A stretch of DNA of 64,000 nucleotides from Planobispora rosea (GCF_014648175.1 NZ_BMQP01000011.1:1-64000); one strand, 5' to 3'; counted from the first letter of the stretch, positions 9,131 to 18,504 are shown. Numbers and translations: made by a program. The notes: generated by a model not told the origin, from the sequence alone.

Positions 9131-9736
9131 GTGATCAAGGTTCTACTGGCCGAGGATCAGCGCATCCTGCTGGAGGCTCTGGCCGCCCTGCTCGACCTCG
9201 AAGTCGATCTCACCGTCGTGGCCCGGGTGGGTCGCGGCGACGACATCCTGCCCGCCGCGCTGGAGCACACTCCGGACGTCGCCGTGCTGGACATCGACCT
9301 GCCCGGGATCGACGGGATCACCGCCGCCGCCGAGCTCGCGGAGCGCCTGCCCGCCTGCCGCACGATCATCCTGACCGCGCTGAGCCGGCCCGGCCACCTG
9401 CGGCGGGCGCTCGGCGCGGGCGTGGCGGGCTTCCTCCCCAAGGACAGCGATCCGGTCCGGCTGGTCGCCGCGATCCGCGACGTCGTGGCCGGTGAGCGGG
9501 TGGTGGACCCGCGGCTGGCGGTGGCGGCGCTGGACGCGCCGGACAACCCGCTCACCTCCCGGGAGACCGAGGTGCTGAGGCTGATCGCGTCCGGGGCCGA
9601 GCCCGCCCAGGTCGCCGCGGAGCTGTTCCTCTCCCACGGCACCGTGCGCAACTACCTCGCCTCGGCGGTGAGCAAGCTGAACGCGCGCAACCGGATGGAC
9701 GCCGTACGGATCGCCACCGAGGCCGGGTGGCTCTGA
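9131..9736 (+). CDS. NarL/FixJ-family response regulator
   Basis: A 201-residue two-component regulator. The receiver domain (about 1-120) has the acidic pair AEDQ at 7-10, phospho-acceptor Asp54 in VLDIDLPG, and Lys in LPKDS. A LuxR-type helix-turn-helix follows (about 138-201: [15 protein letters not shown]...[12 protein letters not shown]). GTG at 9131 is taken as the start because the receiver begins IKVLLAEDQ; upstream in-frame codons have no family match. It converges on the histidine kinase gene (24 bases between stops), its probable partner, although such pairs are usually co-directional. Confidence 0.9.
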   Translation: MIKVLLAEDQRILLEALAALLDLEVDLTVVARVGRGDDILPAALEHTPDVAVLDIDLPGIDGITAAAELAERLPACRTIILTALSRPGHLRRALGAGVAGFLPKDSDPVRLVAAIRDVVAGERVVDPRLAVAALDAPDNPLTSRETEVLRLIASGAEPAQVAAELFLSHGTVRNYLASAVSKLNARNRMDAVRIATEAGWL

Positions 9737-9760
9737 CGGCGGTCCGCCCCCACGCCGTCC

Positions 9761-11725
9761 TCAGCCGGGCGGCGGCTCCTCCCGCGGGACCGGCGCCTCC
9801 CCCCGCGGGGCCGCCGCTCCCTGCTGCGGGACCGGCACCACGGCCACCACGCTGAAACGGTCGCATTCCCGCTCCGTGAGGAGCCTCCCGCCGACGGCCG
9901 AGACCCGGGCCTCCAGGTTGGCCAGGCCGGTGCCCTCCCGGGCGGCGGAAGAGGCCGCGGCTCCGTCGTTGGTGACGCGGAGCCGTACGGGGCCGTCGGT
10001 CACGCAGGTGATGACGACACGGCGCGCGGCGCTGTGACGCAGGATGTTGGTCACGGCCTCGCGCAGGACCGGGGCCAGCACCGACCCCGTACAGGCCGGG
10101 ACGGCGCCGGAGATCCCGGCCCGCACCTCGATCCCGGCGGAGGCGAGGACCCGGCGGGCCGCGGCGATCTCCTCCTCCAGCGACAGCTCCCGGTCGCCGC
10201 GGGCCAGCGAGGCCAGGTCCCGCCCGGCCTCCCCGGCGATCCGCAGCGCCTCGGCGAGATGGGCGCGGGCCGCCACGGGGTCGGTGGCGAGCAGCCTCCG
10301 CGCCAGGTCGCACTTGAGCGCGACCGCCGACAACCCGAACCCCATGAGGTCGTGGACGTCCTTGGCGACGCGCAGGCGCTCGGTGAGGACCGTCATCCGC
10401 ACCACGCGCGCCCGCGCGTCGGCCAGATCGATCAGGAGCCGGGTCAGCTGGGAGAGGACGGCGAAGGCGATGATCCACAGCCAGGTCGGCAGGAGCCGGT
10501 GGAGATGGTCGATCCCGTCCATTCCGGCCTGGGGCCAGAAGGCGCCGAGCGCCCCGGCCGCCGCGGCCAGCGGCCAGGCCCCCGGGCCGCCCTGCGCGAC
10601 CAGGATCGACGCGCCGAGCAGGGCCGTCGCCGCCATCCAGTCCGGGCCGAAAAGGGGCAGGGGCGCGAGGGCCAGGAGAGCCTGGAGCGGCAGCAGCCAT
10701 CCGGCCCGGTGCGGGCGGGCGACCATGGTGATGTGGACCGCCGCGATCGCCACGAGAACGGTGAGGGCGACGATCCGGTGGTGGGGGATGTCGAGGATCG
10801 GCCAGATCACCAGGGCCGCCGCCGACATGCCGATGACGATCCATCCCGCCCGCGGGGCGTCACCGTCCTCGTCCGGCGGGGACACCACCGGTTCGCGGTA
10901 GCTGTCGGCCGTCTCCCGGACCCGGGAGAGCGTCTCGCGTGCCAGCGCGGAGACCGTCTCCAGACCGGTCTCCACCCCGTGGAGCGCCGCGGCCGGGATC
11001 ACCGCGGGAGCGTCCCAGTCCTGCCGCCGGGCTCCCGGCGTCACGGGGACGCGGGAGGCCGTCTCGTGAACCCTCAGGGCGGCGTGCAGACGCCGGGAGG
11101 TCCTGCCGAGGGTGACGGTGACGGTGGCCAGGCTCGCGCCGAGGACCTCGTGCAGCCGGGTGGAGGACCGCAGGCGCTCCTGCACCAGCGCCAGGCGCGC
11201 CAGCTCGTCGCGGGTCTCGTGGAGCCGCCTGACCAGCCCGGCCAGGCGCGGGACGCCGTAGGCGAAGGCTCCGACGTTGAGGATGGTCCACAGGGCCGCG
11301 AGCTCCTGACCCGCCTCGGGCCACGGCATCGGGAACACCCGGGCGTGCAGCGCCGTCCCGGCGGCGGCGGCCAGGACGAACAGCGGCCACCGGAGCACGC
11401 GGTGGCCGGCCCCCAGGACGGCCGCGGCCAGGAACCCGTCCAGGACCACCCAGTTCCCCCGGAAGACGACCACCGGGGCCCAGCAGAGGACTCCCTGGAC
11501 GGCGACGGCCCGCCAGGACCGTCCGCGCAGGGCGACGAGCACCTGCGCCGCGTAGACGGCGATGACGAGGAACGCGGACATGGGCGCCCCGCCGACCGGC
11601 ATGGGCTCCATGCGGAACAGGGCGACGAAGGCGCTGACCGCGCCGAGCAGGACGAAGAGCACCGGGGAGCACGCGCCGACCAGTGGCGGCAGCGCTCCGG
11701 CCCTCGGGCCCCCGCTCCCTCCCAT
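9761..11725 (-). CDS. Sensor histidine kinase with duplicated membrane-DHp module
   Basis: A 654-residue membrane histidine kinase of the NarX/DesK-like HisKA_3 class. The second half is canonical: transmembrane helices (about 293-435), DHp helix with phospho-acceptor His458 in KDVHDLMG, N-box with Asn560 in EAVTNILRH, and G-box EGTGLANL (about 597-604). The first half repeats the same plan: helices (about 15-165) and a DHp-like helix VQERLRSSTRLHEVLG with His192, but it has no ATPase domain. The two DHp helices align (ERLR...xHxxxG...RRL), so the gene looks like an internal duplication that lost one catalytic domain. The C-terminus is Pro-rich. Partner regulator is probably the convergent NarL-type gene. 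Confidence 0.88.
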   Translation of the reverse strand: MGGSGGPRAGALPPLVGACSPVLFVLLGAVSAFVALFRMEPMPVGGAPMSAFLVIAVYAAQVLVALRGRSWRAVAVQGVLCWAPVVVFRGNWVVLDGFLAAAVLGAGHRVLRWPLFVLAAAAGTALHARVFPMPWPEAGQELAALWTILNVGAFAYGVPRLAGLVRRLHETRDELARLALVQERLRSSTRLHEVLGASLATVTVTLGRTSRRLHAALRVHETASRVPVTPGARRQDWDAPAVIPAAALHGVETGLETVSALARETLSRVRETADSYREPVVSPPDEDGDAPRAGWIVIGMSAAALVIWPILDIPHHRIVALTVLVAIAAVHITMVARPHRAGWLLPLQALLALAPLPLFGPDWMAATALLGASILVAQGGPGAWPLAAAAGALGAFWPQAGMDGIDHLHRLLPTWLWIIAFAVLSQLTRLLIDLADARARVVRMTVLTERLRVAKDVHDLMGFGLSAVALKCDLARRLLATDPVAARAHLAEALRIAGEAGRDLASLARGDRELSLEEEIAAARRVLASAGIEVRAGISGAVPACTGSVLAPVLREAVTNILRHSAARRVVITCVTDGPVRLRVTNDGAAASSAAREGTGLANLEARVSAVGGRLLTERECDRFSVVAVVPVPQQGAAAPRGEAPVPREEPPPG

Positions 11726-12023
11726 CCCCTGCTATCACCACCCCGTTTTTCAGACAATATGCAGAATGCACCTTATGGGGATGCGCCGTGCATGGCCACC
11801 CGGCGCACCACGCACTACGGCCCCCCGCGTCCGGTACGCAAGGATGATCCTCTGATGGGAGGCCCCTCTCTCGGACCGGCCCACCTCCAGCCATGTCCGA
11901 AAGAACCCCCGTGTCCGGTGTTGTCCGCAGCTCACCGGTAGGAGTCTCCCGTCCGGTGGCCCGGCGCCACCACCGCGCCGCCCGCAGTCCGGCCGACGGC
12001 CCGCACGCATCACGGGGGCGTGC
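11726..12023. other. Intergenic: kinase promoter region, no gene seen
   Basis: This stretch separates two leftward genes. It has a relatively AT-rich core (about 11745-11780), the likely promoter of the histidine kinase gene. No convincing reading frame, RNA or known operator was found. Confidence 0.5.
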
Positions 12024-12053
12024 GTCCGGCCGCCGGACTGCGGGCGGCCGGAC
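12024..12053. terminator. Hairpin terminator after the ABC exporter
   Basis: GTCCGGCCGC pairs perfectly with GCGGCCGGAC around a 10-base loop, 13 bases past the exporter stop codon. Confidence 0.65.
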
Positions 12054-12065
12054 CCCTCCGGCGGG

Positions 12066-13826
12066 TCAGGCGAGCTGGGCGCCCTGGAGCCCGGCGTAGA
12101 CGCCGCGCAGCCGTACCAGTTCCTCGTGGGTGCCGATCTCCTCGATCCCGCCGTCCCGCATCACCACGATGCGGTCGGCGCCCCGGATGGTGGACAGGCG
12201 GTGGGCGACGACGAAGACCGTGCGCCCGGCGACCAGGCGGGCCAGCGCCTGCTGGATGAGCGCCTCGGACCGGGTGTCCAGCGCGGAGGTCGCCTCGTCC
12301 AGGATCAGCACGCGCGGGTCGCGGATCAGGGCGCGGGCGATGGCCAGGCGCTGCCTCTGCCCGCCCGACAGCCGGGCGCCCCGCTCTCCGACGACCGTGT
12401 CGAGCCCGTCCGGGAGCCGGTCGACGAACTCCGTCGCGTTGGCGTCCTCCAGCGCCCGCCGTACCCGCTCCTCGGACACCTCGGGCAGGCCGTAGGTGAC
12501 GTTCTCCCTGATGCTGCCCTCGAACAGGATGGACTCCTGCGGCACGACCGACAGGAAGCGTCGGTAGGTGCGCAGGTCCAGGGTCTCCATGTCCCGCCCG
12601 TCGAGCAGGATCCTGCCCGCGGTGGGCCGCAGGAAGCCGATGACGAGGTTGAGCACGGTCGACTTGCCCGCCCCGGACGGCCCGACCAGGGCGATCGTCT
12701 CGCCGGGGGCCACCTTGAGGGTGAAGTCCCGTACGGCCGGGGCCGCGCCGTCCTCGCCGTAGCCGAACGCGACGTCGCGGAACTCCACCTCGCCCCGGAC
12801 CGCGGTCACCTCGGTCTTGCCCGCATTGTGCTCCAGGTCGGGGGCCTGGAGCACCTCGCCGACCGACCGCACCGACGCCAGCCCCTTGTTGATCACCGGA
12901 GTCAGGCTGAGCAGGGAGGTGACCGCCGAGGTGAGGATGGGGAAGAAGGTGCTCAGCATGACCACGTCCCCGACGTTGATCGGGATGACCCGGTAGTAGG
13001 CCACGAGCGCGGAGCCGGCCAGGACGGCGGCGCCGATCGTGTTGAGCAGGATCCAGGCCAGCGCGCCGAAGCTGCCGTTGAGCAGGTCGAGCCGGAGCCC
13101 CTTGCGCAGCACCCTGGTCAGGGTGCCGTCGACCCGGTGCAGCGCGTCGCGCTCCAGGCCGTGCGCCCGCGTGATGGGGATCAGCGTGGTCATCTCGCTG
13201 ACCCGGGCGGACATCTTCTCGACCTCGCGGCGGAAGCTCTCGTTGTCCTCGCGCATGCGGGTACGGAGCCTGATGACCAGGAACGCGGCGGCGGGCACGA
13301 CCACCAGGAAGACCGGGATCGCGAGCGGCACCCGGAAGGCCACCATCACCAGGCCGCCCGCCAGCGTGGTCAGCGCGGACAGTCCCATGTCGCTGGTCTG
13401 CTGGCTGGTCTGCTCGATGTTCTCGACGTCACGGATGACCTTGGTCTGCAGTACGGCGGCGCTGACCCGCGAGTGGTAACCGATGGACAGGTGCTGCATG
13501 CGCCGGCAGAGCGCCGAGCGCAGGCTCGTGCCCACCCGCCGGATCGCTCCGTGCAGGCAGCGCACGTACAGGAGGTGGAGGGGGTAGTTCAGCAGGAGCA
13601 GGGCCAGCAGCGCCCCCGTGTTGACCCACAGGCTCGCGACGCCGCCGCGGCCCTCCACGACGTCGATGATGTTGGCGGTGACGAACGGCAGGACCCAGAT
13701 GGGGCTGTGCTTGACCAGGAAGGCGAAGACCGCGACGAGGAGCTTGAGGCGTTCCTCCGCGAAGAGGTAGACGAGTGTGCGGATGGGGTGCTCGCCCCGG
13801 TAGCGATGATCGAGAGCGCTGACCAC
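12066..13826 (-). CDS. ABC exporter half-transporter (fused membrane and ATPase domains)
   Basis: A 586-residue half-transporter of the MsbA/multidrug type. The membrane domain (about 20-310) has hydrophobic helices and the coupling-loop sequence REVEKMSARVSEM; the ATPase domain (about 345-580) has Walker A GPSGAGKST, Q-loop VPQES, signature LSGGQRQRLAIARAL, Walker B VLILDEATSALD and the switch His in VAHRLSTI. All catalytic residues are present, so a homodimer is likely active. Substrate cannot be read from sequence. The GTG at 13826 has GGGGG about five bases upstream. It is monocistronic, with a terminator behind it. Confidence 0.92.
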   Translation of the reverse strand: MVSALDHRYRGEHPIRTLVYLFAEERLKLLVAVFAFLVKHSPIWVLPFVTANIIDVVEGRGGVASLWVNTGALLALLLLNYPLHLLYVRCLHGAIRRVGTSLRSALCRRMQHLSIGYHSRVSAAVLQTKVIRDVENIEQTSQQTSDMGLSALTTLAGGLVMVAFRVPLAIPVFLVVVPAAAFLVIRLRTRMREDNESFRREVEKMSARVSEMTTLIPITRAHGLERDALHRVDGTLTRVLRKGLRLDLLNGSFGALAWILLNTIGAAVLAGSALVAYYRVIPINVGDVVMLSTFFPILTSAVTSLLSLTPVINKGLASVRSVGEVLQAPDLEHNAGKTEVTAVRGEVEFRDVAFGYGEDGAAPAVRDFTLKVAPGETIALVGPSGAGKSTVLNLVIGFLRPTAGRILLDGRDMETLDLRTYRRFLSVVPQESILFEGSIRENVTYGLPEVSEERVRRALEDANATEFVDRLPDGLDTVVGERGARLSGGQRQRLAIARALIRDPRVLILDEATSALDTRSEALIQQALARLVAGRTVFVVAHRLSTIRGADRIVVMRDGGIEEIGTHEELVRLRGVYAGLQGAQLA

Positions 13827-13952
13827 AAATCCCCCAAATCAGGATAGAACTCGTCACATCTTCTCGTGTGGGAGATTTCACCCGTGTTTCGGCCTTCACC
13901 CGGCCCTCCCGCCCCCGTCTCCCCCGCTCAGCGGGTGCGCGGCCGGGCCGGT

Positions 13953-14525
13953 TCAGACGTCGTACGGCCTGGCCGCCCGGGCCTCCCGCAGCGCGGTGCC
14001 CCACCAGATGAGCTGGTCCAGCAGGACCTTGGCCGCCCCGTTGACCCCCGCCGGATCGACCGGCTCTCCCGCCGCGTCGAACTGGTTCTCCACCCGGTGG
14101 AAGCTCACGGTGTCGCGCAGGGTGACCACGTGCAGCTCGGCGAAGACGAGCCGGAGCTGCTCCACGGCCCGCAGGCCGCCGGACTGCCCGCCGTACGAGA
14201 CGAACCCGGCGGGCTTGGCGGCCCACTCGTGCCGGACCGCGTCGACGGCCAGCTTGAGCGCGGCCGGGTAGGCATGGTTGTACTCAGGCGTGATCACCAC
14301 GAACCCGTCGGCGGCGCCGATCCGGGCGGCGAGCTCCCGCGTGGCCGCGTCGGTCTCGGCGGGCGGGCGCCGGGGATGGAGCGGCGGCAGCGCGATCCGG
14401 TTGAGGTCGATGACGTCCGCGTTCAGATCCGTGCGGAGCCCGGCCTGCCCGAGGAACCACCGGCTCACGTTCGCCCCCGAGCGGCCCTCGGGACTGGTGG
14501 CGGTGATGACGGCGATGTCGAGCAT
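13953..14525 (-). CDS. NADPH-dependent FMN reductase
   Basis: A 190-residue flavodoxin-fold reductase (NADPH_dep_FMN_red family). The phosphate-binding start TATSPEGRSGANVSRW, the flavin-contact motif TPEYNHAYPAALK (about 80-92) and YGGQSGGLRAVEQLR are typical. Such enzymes reduce free FMN or quinones with NADPH. AGGAG lies seven bases before the ATG. A SoxR-type operator sits 45 bp upstream, which suggests induction by redox-cycling compounds, as for related reductases in the Streptomyces coelicolor SoxR regulon. Confidence 0.93.
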   Translation of the reverse strand: MLDIAVITATSPEGRSGANVSRWFLGQAGLRTDLNADVIDLNRIALPPLHPRRPPAETDAATRELAARIGAADGFVVITPEYNHAYPAALKLAVDAVRHEWAAKPAGFVSYGGQSGGLRAVEQLRLVFAELHVVTLRDTVSFHRVENQFDAAGEPVDPAGVNGAAKVLLDQLIWWGTALREARAARPYDV

Positions 14526-14569
14526 GGCGTTACTCCTGGCTGCGCGGCGTGTCGCCCGTCAGCCTGCAA

Positions 14570-14587
14570 CCTCGAGCGCACTTGAGG
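14570..14587. promoter_or_regulatory. SoxR-like operator
   Basis: CCTCGAGCGCACTTGAGG matches the SoxR consensus CCTCAAG-N4-CTTGAGG in 13 of 14 arm positions and keeps the 18-bp length. On the minus strand a TTGACC −35-like element overlaps its edge, the placement expected of a MerR-family activator between −35 and −10. It lies upstream of the FMN reductase. No soxR gene is in the window. Confidence 0.75.
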
Positions 14588-14693
14588 TCAAATTCTCGGG
14601 CCACCGACCCCATGGCCGCAGGGGCCGGCACGACGCCCGCTTGGTAGATCTTCACTTAGATGGTATGAGCACATAAGGGCGTTTTATAGATTT

Positions 14694-15671
14694 ATGTCCG
14701 CTTTACGGATCCCTGACCCTAGGACTTCGATGCTCGCCCTCGTGCTCTCCCTCGCCCTCGTCAGCCCCCAGCCCATCAGCGGCCCCCAGTCCGTCGTCGG
14801 CCCCGAGCCCATCAGCCACTCCGTGTCGGAGACGACCGCCCTGAGCGCGGTCTCCGGCTACTGGACCACCGCCCGGATGAACGCGGCCCGCCCGGCCGCC
14901 CCGCGCAAGGGCAGCTCCACCCCCGCCTTCCGGCGGATCGGCGTGCCGGCCGCGACGGCCAAGACCGTCGAGCCGCTGGCCTTCAGGAGGACGACGGCGC
15001 AGCCGCGCAGCATCGGCAGGGTCTTCTTCACCCTGGGCGGCCAGGACTACTCGTGCTCGGCGAGCGTGGTGAACTCCCGGGGCCGCAACCTGCTGGCCAC
15101 CGCCGCGCACTGCGTGTACGGCGAAGGCCGGTGGGTCAGGAACTGGATCTTCATCCCCGGTTACTCCTCCAGCGGGGGCCGGCACGTCAAGCCCTTCGGC
15201 GTCTGGTCCCTGACCAAGGTGGTCATCGAACCCGAGTGGGCCAAGCGGTACGACCCCGACTTCGACTACGCGTTCGTGACCGTCGCCAAGCTCCGCGGCA
15301 AGAACATCGCGAACGTGGTCGGCGCCCAGGGCATCCTGTGGAACCAGCCCGCCAAGGTCGGCATGCGGATCTTCGGCTACCCCGCCGAGCATCCGTGGGC
15401 CGGCACGAAGGTGGTCAGCTGCGGGCAGACCACCGCGCTCTACCGGGTGGCCTCCGCCGGCATCTCCCAGCACCGGTTCGCCCGCTGCACGCTCAACGGC
15501 GGTTCCAGCGGCGGCCCGTGGGTCCGGGGCTACTCCGCGGCCACCGGGACCGGCTACCTCGTCGGCGTGCAGAGCATGAGGTGGATGGACTACGACGGCG
15601 CCACCGTCTGGAACTCCTCGCCCTACCTCGGCGACCGCGCCTACAGCCTCTACCTCAAGCTGGGCCGCTGA
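14694..15671 (+). CDS. Secreted trypsin-like serine protease (V8-like)
   Basis: A 325-residue extracellular protease of the chymotrypsin fold (S1 group, V8/glutamyl endopeptidase-like). The triad is His139 in LATAAHC, Asp191 in FDYAFV and Ser272 in NGGSSGGPW. A signal peptide (about 10-28) and a propeptide (to about 105) precede it. ATG 14694 is used; ATG 14730 (12 codons in) is possible because an AGGAC sits just before it and a TATAGAT −10-like sequence ends close to 14691, which would put the first ATG at or before the transcript start. It stops 49 bases before the convergent ABC-F gene. Confidence 0.9.
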   Translation: MSALRIPDPRTSMLALVLSLALVSPQPISGPQSVVGPEPISHSVSETTALSAVSGYWTTARMNAARPAAPRKGSSTPAFRRIGVPAATAKTVEPLAFRRTTAQPRSIGRVFFTLGGQDYSCSASVVNSRGRNLLATAAHCVYGEGRWVRNWIFIPGYSSSGGRHVKPFGVWSLTKVVIEPEWAKRYDPDFDYAFVTVAKLRGKNIANVVGAQGILWNQPAKVGMRIFGYPAEHPWAGTKVVSCGQTTALYRVASAGISQHRFARCTLNGGSSGGPWVRGYSAATGTGYLVGVQSMRWMDYDGATVWNSSPYLGDRAYSLYLKLGR

Positions 15672-15719
15672 CCCACCCGCCCCGCCTCACGCCGGACCGC
15701 CGGAGGGAGGGAGGTCGCC

Positions 15720-17357
15720 TCAGACCTCCCTGACCTTTCCGTCCTCCACGTGGAGACGGCGGGTGGTGTGGACGGCCTCCAGCATCCGGCGGTCATGGGT
15801 GACCAGCAGGAGCGTGCCCGGGTAGGAGGCCAGCGCCGACTCCATCTGCTCGATGGCGGGCAGGTCCAGGTGGTTGGTCGGCTCGTCCAGGACGAGCAGG
15901 TTCACCCCCCGCGCCTGGAGCAGCGCGAGGGCGGCCCGGGTGCGCTCACCCGGGGAGAGGGTCGCGGCGGGGCGGAGCACGTGGGCCGCGCGCAGGCCGA
16001 ACTTGGCCAGGAGCGTACGGACCTCCGCCGGGACCATCCCGCCCGCGGCCGAGGCGAAGGCGTCCAGCAGCGCCTCCTCGCCGAGGAAGAGCCCGCGCGC
16101 CTGGTCCACCTCGCCGACGACCACGCCGGGACCGAGGGCGGCGTGACCCCCCTGAAGCGGGAGGCGGCCCAGGAGGGCGGCCAGCAGCGTGGTCTTGCCC
16201 GAGCCGTTCGCCCCGGTGATCGCCACCCGCTCGGCCCAGCCGATCTGGAGGTCCACCGGGCCGAGGGTGAACGCGCCGCGCCGTACGACCGCCTCGCGCA
16301 GCGTCGCCACGACCGCCCCGGCCCGGGGCGCCACGGCGATCTCCATGCGCAGCTCCCACTCCTTGCGCGGCTCCTCGACCACCTCCATGCGCTCGATCAG
16401 CCGCTCGGTCTGGCGGGCCTTGGCGGCCTGCTTCTCGGTCGTCTCGACGCGGGCGTTGCGGCCGATCTTGTCGTTGTCGGGCATCTTGCGCCGGGCGTTC
16501 TTGACGCCCTTCTCCATCCAGTTGCGCTGCTTCAGCGCGCGGGCCTTGAGCTCGGCCACGTTCTCGGCGTACTCCTCGTACTCCTCGCGTGCGTGCCGCC
16601 GGGCGACCTCACGCTCGGCGAGGTAGGCCTCGTAGCCGCCGCCGTAGGCACGGACCTGCTGCTGGGCCAGATCGAGCTCGACGATCCGGTTGGCCGTCCG
16701 GGCCAGGAACTCGCGGTCGTGGCTGACCAGGACCGTCCCGGCGCGCAGGCCGGTGACGAAGCGTTCGAGCCGCTCCAGGCCGTCCAGGTCCAGGTCGTTG
16801 GTGGGCTCGTCGAGCAGGAAGACGTCGTAGCGGCTGAGCAGCAGGGAGGCCATGCCGGCGCGGGCGGCCTGGCCGCCCGACAGGGCCGTCATCGGGCGGT
16901 CGAGGCTCACCGACAGGCCGAGGTCGGCGACGACCTCGGCGGCGCGGTCCTCCAGGTCGGCTCCGCCCAGGGTCAGCCACCGCTCCAGTGCGACCGCGTA
17001 CTCGTCGTCGGCTCCGGTGCGGCCCTCGACCAGCCCCTCGGTCGCGGTGTCCAGGGCGCGCTGCGCGTCGGCCACCCCGGTCCGCCGGGCCAGGAAGGCG
17101 GCGACCGTCTCACCGGTCCGGCGCTCGCGCTCCTGAGGGAGGTAGCCGACCGTCGCCGTGGGCGGGCTGAGCCGTACGGCCCCGTGCTCGGGAGGGAGCA
17201 GCCCGGCGAGGATCCGCATCAGGGTGGACTTGCCCGCCCCGTTCACGCCGACCAGGCCGACGACGTCGCCCGGGGCGACGACCAGATCCAGACCGGAGAA
17301 CAGGGCGCGATCACCGTGTCCGGCGGCCAGGTCCTTGGCGACGATGGTGGCGCTCAT
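15720..17357 (-). CDS. ABC-F family ATPase (ribosome-associated)
   Basis: A 545-residue soluble protein with two ATPase domains and no membrane domain. Domain 1 has GVNGAGKST and LSGGQAARAGMASLLLS with DEPTNDLD; domain 2 has GANGSGKTT and LSPGERTRAAL with DEPTNHLD. The charged linker between them (about 240-320, ARREYEEYAEN and KARALKQRNWMEKG) is the P-site tRNA-interaction motif region of ABC-F proteins. Family members act in translation or antibiotic resistance by ribosome protection; which applies here cannot be decided. No Shine-Dalgarno precedes the ATG at 17357. A TAGCGT −10-like box ends seven bases upstream, so the mRNA is probably leaderless. Confidence 0.93.
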   Translation of the reverse strand: MSATIVAKDLAAGHGDRALFSGLDLVVAPGDVVGLVGVNGAGKSTLMRILAGLLPPEHGAVRLSPPTATVGYLPQERERRTGETVAAFLARRTGVADAQRALDTATEGLVEGRTGADDEYAVALERWLTLGGADLEDRAAEVVADLGLSVSLDRPMTALSGGQAARAGMASLLLSRYDVFLLDEPTNDLDLDGLERLERFVTGLRAGTVLVSHDREFLARTANRIVELDLAQQQVRAYGGGYEAYLAEREVARRHAREEYEEYAENVAELKARALKQRNWMEKGVKNARRKMPDNDKIGRNARVETTEKQAAKARQTERLIERMEVVEEPRKEWELRMEIAVAPRAGAVVATLREAVVRRGAFTLGPVDLQIGWAERVAITGANGSGKTTLLAALLGRLPLQGGHAALGPGVVVGEVDQARGLFLGEEALLDAFASAAGGMVPAEVRTLLAKFGLRAAHVLRPAATLSPGERTRAALALLQARGVNLLVLDEPTNHLDLPAIEQMESALASYPGTLLLVTHDRRMLEAVHTTRRLHVEDGKVREV

Positions 17358-17364
17358 GAGGGGA

Positions 17365-17370
17365 ACGCTA
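17365..17370 (-). promoter_or_regulatory. −10 box of a leaderless ABC-F transcript
   Basis: TAGCGT (TANNNT) lies seven bases before the ATG. That spacing places transcription start on the start codon. A weak TTCGGC −35 candidate is 18 bases further upstream. Confidence 0.45.
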
Positions 17371-17529
17371 CCGGCCTCCGGCGCGGATGCCGAACGGGTT
17401 TCGAAGCTCCCCACAACTCATATTCCCGGCAAATCGGACAGTTTCCGGGTTTTTTCCGGCGGTCGGGCCCTCCCGAAAAAATCTCAGTCGACCTGCGATC
17501 TTGCGACCAAATCGTGATCATTTAGATAC

Positions 17530-17558
17530 TTGACGCCTGATTTACGGAGCTTTTATCT
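17530..17558 (+). promoter_or_regulatory. Housekeeping-type promoter of the secreted protein gene
   Basis: TTGACG, a 17-bp spacer and TTATCT resemble a principal-sigma promoter. The predicted 5' UTR (about 75 nt) contains a GGAAGCGA/TCGCTTCC hairpin at 17593-17619, ending 18 bases before the start codon. Confidence 0.45.
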
Positions 17559-17637
17559 CACCTCTCCCTTCGTACCCGCGCGTTAACCGAACGGAAGCGA
17601 TCACCCGAGCGTCGCTTCCGAAGCAACGGGGAAAGGA

Positions 17638-18393
17638 ATGACCTTGTTCAAGAGAATCGCCGCCGGCGCCCTGGCCACCGCCGCGGGTGCCTCCCTCGTC
17701 CTGGTCGCCGGAGCCGGTACGGCCTCCGCCACCCAGGCCGAGCTCAGTGTGAACATCAGTGAAGTGAGCCCGAACCCCGTCGTCGTCCGGGGCCACCGCG
17801 ACGCGAGGGTCGTCATCGAGGTCCGCACCACCGCGGCGGAGCGCGTCGAGCTCCGCCTCCGGCCGGACACCGACGAGCCTCACACCCTCGTGGCGAAGGA
17901 GGCCAAGCTCGACCGTGACGGCGAGCTGTGGCGCTTCGTCACCAGCTTCGACAAGTCCGACTACCGGGGCCGCTGGATCGCCACCGCCGACGCGTACGAC
18001 AAGGACGGCAAGAAGCTGACCGACACGGCCGGCTTCACCGTCAAGTACGTGCACGGCTGGAGGAAGGCCGACACCCGCCTGGTCGGATTCGACGCCGGTC
18101 CGGAGCCGGTCCGCAAGGGCCGCACGCTCTACTTCTCCGGTCGTCTGCTGGCCCACCGCCACGGCGACTGGCACGGGGTGCGCAACGAGGAGGTGGAGAT
18201 CTACTACCGGCGCAACGAGCACAGCGGCTGGAAGTACGTCACCTCGGCCGACACCCGGTGGGACGGCAAGTTCAGCGCCAAGACCCGCGCGTACCGCAGC
18301 GGTGAGTTCCGCGCCGTCTTCGACGGCGACCGGAGGCTCGACGACAGCTCCAGCCGCCCGGACTGGGTCAAGGTGCTGCGCTGGCACCGGTGA
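17638..18393 (+). CDS. Secreted beta-domain protein of unknown function
   Basis: A 251-residue exported protein. The signal peptide (about 1-31) ends GAGTASA. The mature part looks like two Ig-like or beta-sandwich units: about 34-140 (NISEVSPNPVVVRG, FTVKYVHGW) and about 145-251 (AGPEPVRKGRTLYFSGRLLA, GEFRAVFDGD). It is strongly charged, rich in Arg, Asp and Lys, with no catalytic motif visible. Similar secreted proteins with KGRTLYFSGRL-like segments are common in actinomycetes, but I do not know a function. GGGGAAAGGA precedes the ATG. The gene ends before a strong terminator and is probably monocistronic. Confidence 0.8.
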   Translation: MTLFKRIAAGALATAAGASLVLVAGAGTASATQAELSVNISEVSPNPVVVRGHRDARVVIEVRTTAAERVELRLRPDTDEPHTLVAKEAKLDRDGELWRFVTSFDKSDYRGRWIATADAYDKDGKKLTDTAGFTVKYVHGWRKADTRLVGFDAGPEPVRKGRTLYFSGRLLAHRHGDWHGVRNEEVEIYYRRNEHSGWKYVTSADTRWDGKFSAKTRAYRSGEFRAVFDGDRRLDDSSSRPDWVKVLRWHR

Positions 18394-18504
18394 CCGATCG
18401 GCTCGGGACTCTGACCGGTGGCCGGGAGGCGACCGGCGGGGCCCGATCACCGATGGCCGCGAGGCCACCGGTCCGTCGATGAGTAGATGATGAGTAGATG
18501 ACAG

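Noticed and set aside
17593..17619. Riboswitch in the leader of the secreted protein gene
   Set aside because: There is a simple hairpin but none of the conserved cores of c-di-AMP, cobalamin, SAM or TPP riboswitches could be seen.
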